A DNA stretch of 8,233 nt from an uncultured Caulobacteraceae bacterium (GTDB taxonomy: Bacteria > Pseudomonadota > Alphaproteobacteria > Caulobacterales > Caulobacteraceae), in assembly GCA_946482375.1 (NCBI GenBank), contig CAMLRH010000113.1, positions 1 to 8,233 on the forward strand, written 5' to 3'. Below, one piece after another: positions 5,314-8,233 of the stretch (within the stretch, counting starts at the first letter, position 1; each line of letters opens with the position of its first letter). Below the pieces are notes generated by a model. It did no database searches, had not been told where the DNA came from, and saw nothing but the letters and a program-made list of their open reading frames with translations. The translations under genes and the position numbers were made by a program.

Positions 5314-6233
5314 GCGGCCTCGCCCGTCAGAGTGATGAAGGCGTCGTGCAGGGACGGCTCGCGCAGCTCGAAGCGGACGATGTCGAGGCCCTGGCCGAAG
5401 GCCTTCTTGAGCGCTTCCTGCCCGTTGGAGCCGGGGGCCAGCGCGGCGGTGATCTTCTGGTGGCCATCCTCGCCGTCTTCGGCGTGGGCGGAGGCGACGC
5501 CGGGTAGAGCCTGCACCCTGGCGGCATCGAGCGAGCCCTCCAGCACCAGCGAGCGCGGCGCGTGGTGGCGGGCCTGGGCGACCGTGCCGTCGAACACCTT
5601 CCTGCCCCGCGCCAGCAGGACGACGTGGTCGCAGAGCCGCTCTGCGTGCTGCATGACGTGGGTGGAGAAGAGGACGGTCGCGCCCCGCGCCGCCAGCCCG
5701 CGGATGACCGCTTCCAGCGCCTGCTGGTTGACCGGGTCGAGGCCGGAGAAGGGCTCGTCGAGGATGACCAGCTCCGGCTCGTGGGCGATGGCGGAGATCA
5801 GCTGGACCTTCTGGGCCATGCCCTTCGAGAGGTTGCGGATTTGGCGGTCGGCGGCGTCCTGCAGGCCCTGGGCGGCGAGCAACTCGCGCGCCCGGCGGCG
5901 GCCTTCGGGTCTCGGCACCCCCTTGAGACTGGCGAGGAAGGCGATCGCCTCGACCGGGGTCATGCGGCGATAGAGGCCGCGTTCCTCCGGCAGGAAGCCG
6001 ATGCGGTCGCGGACCTTGCGCGCGTCGTCGGCGCCCAGCACCTCGATCCGGCCGGCCGTGGGGCTCATCAGCCCCAGGATCATGCGGATGGTCGAGGTCT
6101 TGCCCGCGCCGTTGGGCCCGAGGAAGCCCAGAATCTGGCCGCGGCTGGCCGTGAAGCTGAGATCGTCGACGGCCGTAAAGCCGCCGTAGCGCTTGCTCAC
6201 GCCCTCAAGCTTCAGCGCCGCCTGATTCCCCAT
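5310..6233 (-). CDS. ABC transporter ATP-binding protein, NatA-like
   Basis: A 307-residue ATPase that powers the adjoining permease. Walker A is GPNGAGKTS (39-47), the ABC signature is LSKGM (135-139), Walker B is LVILDEP (155-161), the D-loop is SGLD (163-166) and the switch His is His192 (STHVMQ). The Q-loop region reads FLPEERGLY (80-88), with Glu in place of the usual Gln, a form typical of the NatA/YhaQ group. The C-terminal 80 residues (about 228-307) form the accessory domain common in this group (DUF4162-like), ending LREPSLHDAFITLTG. It is the first gene of a two-gene operon, and its TGA overlaps the permease ATG. The ATG at 6231-6233 has no strong Shine-Dalgarno, but the protein start matches the family (LEGVSKRYGGFTAV), so the choice is reasonable. 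Confidence 0.95.
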   Translation of the reverse strand: MGNQAALKLEGVSKRYGGFTAVDDLSFTASRGQILGFLGPNGAGKTSTIRMILGLMSPTAGRIEVLGADDARKVRDRIGFLPEERGLYRRMTPVEAIAFLASLKGVPRPEGRRRARELLAAQGLQDAADRQIRNLSKGMAQKVQLISAIAHEPELVILDEPFSGLDPVNQQALEAVIRGLAARGATVLFSTHVMQHAERLCDHVVLLARGRKVFDGTVAQARHHAPRSLVLEGSLDAARVQALPGVASAHAEDGEDGHQKITAALAPGSNGQEALKKAFGQGLDIVRFELREPSLHDAFITLTGEAA

Positions 6234-6267
6234 GGGGCGACTGTAGCGGGCGAGAGGTTAAGCGCCA

Positions 6268-6289
6268 GAGCGCGCCAAGTGGCGCGCTC
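6268..6289. repeat. Perfect hairpin upstream of the ABC operon
   Basis: GAGCGCGCC (6268-6276), four-base loop AAGT, GGCGCGCTC (6281-6289): a perfect 9-bp GC-rich stem, 35 bases upstream of the ATPase start. It has no T tract on either side. It could lie in the ABC operon leader or act as a protein-binding dyad, or it could be part of a composite repeat with the larger hairpin at 6307-6356. Confidence 0.55.
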
Positions 6290-6306
6290 CTAATTCGCGT
6301 GGGATT

Positions 6307-6356
6307 CTAAAGCACGATTCAACGGTCAGGCTTTGCCTGACCCCATCGTGCTTTAG
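6307..6356 (-). terminator. Long hairpin covering the M23 peptidase stop codon
   Basis: The outer stem is perfect over 12 bp, CTAAAGCACGAT (6307-6318) with ATCGTGCTTTAG (6345-6356). The inner stem is perfect over 8 bp, GGTCAGGC (6324-6331) with GCCTGACC (6335-6342), loop TTT. The internal loop is five bases against two. The peptidase stop TAA (6353-6355 on the complement) lies inside the outer arm. The three A/T pairs near each end would give a short U run in either direction, so it may end transcription from both sides, but there is no true T tract. The tidy symmetry also fits a dispersed intergenic repeat that the gene end has absorbed. Confidence 0.5.
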
Positions 6357-7006
6357 CTGCCACTCTCGTGGAGGATCTTGTACTTGGCCTTCGCCCAGGC
6401 GCCGGCCTGGCCCAGCCGGGTCAGCCTGAAGGCGTCGGCGAAGGGCAGGGAGTTTTCGGCGAAGGTGCGGCCCATGAAGCTGCCGGGGTCCATCGGTTCG
6501 CCGTCCTTGCGCATCTCGAAGTGCAGGTGCGGGCCGGTGGAGCGGCCGGTGGAGCCGACCATGGCGATCTTCTCGCCCTCGGCGACGGGCAGGCCAGGGG
6601 CGACGCCGGCGACCGTGCCGGACAGGTGGGCGTACTTGCTGGTCATGCCGGCGCCGTGCGCGACCTCGACGAACTCGCCGTAGGTCGGCGACACCCCGAC
6701 CTTGGAGATGACACCGTCGGTGGTGGCGACCACGAAGGTTCCCTTGGGGGCGGCGATGTCGACACCGGCATGCAGGCGGCTCTTCTTCTCCCAGGGCAGC
6801 TTGCGGAAGCCGAAGGGCGAGTTGACCTCATGGCCCGGCACCGGATCGGCGAAGGCGATGAGCTGGACGGTCCTGGTCTGGGTGGCCTGCGCCTCGGTAT
6901 TGGCGCTCAGCGCGCCCCCGATAAGCGCCAGGCCGGCAAGCGCGACCGTTCCGGACATAGCGATGCGCAGAGCGCGGGGCGCAAGGCCCTTCACTTGTTC
7001 AAGCAA
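6353..7006 (-). CDS. M23 family metallopeptidase (LytM domain)
   Basis: A 217-residue murein-hydrolase-type protein. Residues about 13-35 are a hydrophobic signal peptide or anchor (AMSGTVALAGLALIGGALSA), placing it in the periplasm. The LytM domain spans about 60-175: VNSPFGFR (61-68), HAGVD with zinc ligands His79 and Asp83, KYAHL with active-site His127, and GPHLHFE with His160 and zinc ligand His162. All catalytic residues are present, so it should be active on peptide cross-links of peptidoglycan rather than a degenerate activator. It has no coiled coil, LysM or other domain. The first codon is TTG (7004-7006), supported by GAGG (7014-7017) seven bases upstream; a GTG at 6992-6994 is possible. 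The stop codon lies inside a long hairpin. Confidence 0.93.
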   Translation of the reverse strand: MLEQVKGLAPRALRIAMSGTVALAGLALIGGALSANTEAQATQTRTVQLIAFADPVPGHEVNSPFGFRKLPWEKKSRLHAGVDIAAPKGTFVVATTDGVISKVGVSPTYGEFVEVAHGAGMTSKYAHLSGTVAGVAPGLPVAEGEKIAMVGSTGRSTGPHLHFEMRKDGEPMDPGSFMGRTFAENSLPFADAFRLTRLGQAGAWAKAKYKILHESGS

Positions 7007-7053
7007 CTTACAACCTCGTCCCGACTGTGTCGGAGTTCTTCCGCGGCCGTAGA

Positions 7054-7083
7054 GGTTTAGCCGACCGCGCCCCGACGTTTCAC
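7054..7083 (-). promoter_or_regulatory. Candidate promoter of the M23 peptidase gene
   Basis: On the minus strand, GTGAAA (7083-7078), 16 bases, then GCTAAACC (7061-7054). The second box matches the Caulobacter housekeeping -10 GCTANAWC at 7 of 8 positions. The first is 4 of 6 to a general TTGACA. The leader to the TTG start would be about 40 bases. Confidence 0.4.
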
Positions 7084-7231
7084 GATGATGACGTAATGTA
7101 AGTGACTGTGAATCGGGGCGAGAAAGGGGCGGAGCTTGACCGTAAGCGATTGAAAGATTGGGGCTTATGGTAGAGCTTGCCCAACCGGGACCCCGATCGT
7201 CGCCGGGGCGGGCGGAATTTCGGGACGCCCG
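7084..7231. other. Intergenic stretch between pntB and the M23 gene
   Basis: No gene is supported here. Directly at the pntB stop there is a 7-bp GC stem (7208-7214 with 7226-7232, loop 11 bases). A second small one follows, CCCCG (7191-7195) with CGGGG (7204-7208). Neither has a T tract, so pntB termination may be weak or rho-dependent. A GANTC methylation site (GAATC) lies at 7110-7114. Confidence 0.4.
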
Positions 7232-8233
7232 CTACAGCGACTTGAGGATGCCCTCGACCATCTTCTTGGCGTCGGCGAACAGCATCATGGTGTTGTCGCG
7301 GAAGAAGAGTTCGTTTTCGACGCCGGCGTAGCCGCTGGCCATACCGCGCTTCACGAAGAGGACGGTGCGGGCCTTTTCGACGTCCAGGATCGGCATGCCG
7401 AAGATGGGCGACTGCGGGTCGGTCTTGGCGGCCGGGTTGGTGACGTCGTTGGCGCCGATGACGAAGGCGACGTCGGCGGTCGAGAACTCGGAGTTGATGT
7501 CCTCCAGCTCGAAGACCTCGTCGTAGGGGACGTTGGCTTCGGCCAGCAGGACGTTCATGTGGCCGGGCATGCGGCCGGCGACGGGGTGGATGGCGTACTT
7601 CACGTCCACGCCCTCTTCCTTGAGCTTGTCGCCCATTTCGCGAAGGGCGTGCTGGGCCTGGCTGACCGCCATGCCGTAGCCGGGGACGATGATGACCTTC
7701 GACGCGTTCTTCATGATGAAGGCGGCGTCGTCGGCGCTGCCCTGCTTCACCGGCCGCGTCTCGACCTTGCCGCCGGCGGCGGCCGCGCTGTCGTCGGCGC
7801 CGAAGCCGCCCAGGATTACGGAGATGAAGCTGCGGTTCATCCCCTTGCACATGATGTAGCTGAGGATGGCGCCGGACGAGCCGACCAGCGCGCCGGTGAT
7901 GATGAGCGTGATGTTCTCGAGCGTGAAGCCCAGCGCCGCCGCCGCCCAGCCCGAGTAGCTGTTCAACATCGACACCACGACCGGCATGTCGGCGCCGCCG
8001 ATGGGGATGATCAGCGTCATGCCGATCAGCAGCGACAGGGCGAAGATGCCCCAGAAGGCCCACTTGGCCTCCCCGCCGCTCATCACCAGGATGACGACCA
8101 GCGCCACGATGGCCGCGGCGATCGCGATGTTCAGCAGGTGCCGCGCGGGCAGCAGAATCGGCGCGCCGCTCATGTTGCCGTTGAGCTTGGCGAAGGCGAT
8201 GACCGAGCCGGTGAAGGTGATGGCGCCGATGGC
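7232..8233 (-). CDS. pntB: NAD(P) transhydrogenase subunit beta (5' end cut by window)
   Basis: The C-terminal 333 residues of PntB, the inner-membrane and NADP(H)-binding subunit of proton-translocating transhydrogenase, which reduces NADP+ with NADH using the proton gradient. The frame is open to the right edge ([17 protein letters not shown]), so the Met codon at 8171-8173 is internal; roughly 130 residues are missing compared with the 462-residue E. coli protein. Numbered from that Met, membrane segments fall at about 15-31, 38-57, 75-92 and 93-108. [15 protein letters not shown] (69-83) and [20 protein letters not shown] (94-113) are near-identical to E. coli. The NADP(H) domain III follows, with [11 protein letters not shown] (164-174), [18 protein letters not shown] (196-213), [17 protein letters not shown] (240-256) and [17 protein letters not shown] (275-291). 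Genes for the alpha subunit would be expected just beyond the edge. Confidence 0.97.
   Translation of the reverse strand, partial: AIGAITFTGSVIAFAKLNGNMSGAPILLPARHLLNIAIAAAIVALVVILVMSGGEAKWAFWGIFALSLLIGMTLIIPIGGADMPVVVSMLNSYSGWAAAALGFTLENITLIITGALVGSSGAILSYIMCKGMNRSFISVILGGFGADDSAAAAGGKVETRPVKQGSADDAAFIMKNASKVIIVPGYGMAVSQAQHALREMGDKLKEEGVDVKYAIHPVAGRMPGHMNVLLAEANVPYDEVFELEDINSEFSTADVAFVIGANDVTNPAAKTDPQSPIFGMPILDVEKARTVLFVKRGMASGYAGVENELFFRDNTMMLFADAKKMVEGILKSL

Noticed and set aside
7080..8063. A 327-residue minus-strand reading frame overlapping pntB
   Set aside because: It shares the strand with pntB in a different frame and is rich in Arg, His and Gly with no motif. PntB is near-identical to known proteins over the same bases.
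7232..8173. pntB as a complete 313-residue gene starting at the Met at 8173
   Set aside because: The frame stays open to the window edge and the upstream residues ([12 protein letters not shown]) match the interior of PntB, so this Met is internal.
8231..8233. Small repeats of GCC/GGC triplets in several genes as possible microsatellites
   Set aside because: They are short, imperfect and in coding frame, encoding Ala and Gly runs as expected for high-GC codon use.

Overview
This 8.2 kb window is high-GC chromosomal DNA from an alphaproteobacterium. It looks most like the Caulobacteraceae (Caulobacter, Phenylobacterium, Brevundimonas), judging from the S21, COQ9 and PntB sequences, the -10-like elements resembling GCTANAWC, and the GANTC sites. 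The genus is an inference. I see no prophage, insertion sequence, CRISPR array, tRNA, rRNA or defence locus. The gene content is ordinary housekeeping and envelope biology, and the points of interest lie in starts, leaders, gene ends and small repeats.

Region 1 (1-2772). A crotonase-family gene runs off the left edge on the minus strand. Its visible active-site residues match the dienoyl-CoA isomerase branch. It is divergent from a secreted glycine-zipper/SH3b surface-antigen-like protein on the plus strand. That gene converges with a minus-strand DUF488 gene, which is itself divergent from an alpha/beta hydrolase.

Region 2 (2769-3861). The hydrolase converges with a minus-strand COQ9-family ubiquinone-biosynthesis gene. 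Both convergent junctions (1364-1367 and 2769-2772) are four-base CTAG overlaps in which each gene uses TAG. COQ9 is divergent from rpsU (ribosomal protein S21). rpsU has no ATG, GTG or TTG available and appears to start at CTG behind a strong Shine-Dalgarno. Its leader contains hairpins and a T-rich tract, and a clear intrinsic terminator follows the gene.

Region 3 (3862-4032). This is a gene-free, low-complexity segment holding two CTCGAG-centred palindromes in inverted orientation. It resembles a REP/BIME-type intergenic repeat.

Region 4 (4033-8233, all minus strand). In transcription order it holds the 3' part of pntB (proton-translocating transhydrogenase beta subunit), an M23 (LytM) peptidase with a TTG start, and a two-gene ABC exporter operon. 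In that operon the ATPase and the NatB-like permease overlap by ATGA. A long hairpin covers the peptidase stop codon, and a second perfect hairpin lies between it and the ABC operon.

The genes do not form one obvious pathway. The metabolic ones are linked loosely by redox and lipid metabolism (crotonase, COQ9, PntB), and the envelope ones by surface and export functions (glycine-zipper protein, M23 peptidase, ABC exporter). I found no convincing new multi-gene system. The CTG-initiated rpsU with its structured leader is the item most worth following up.
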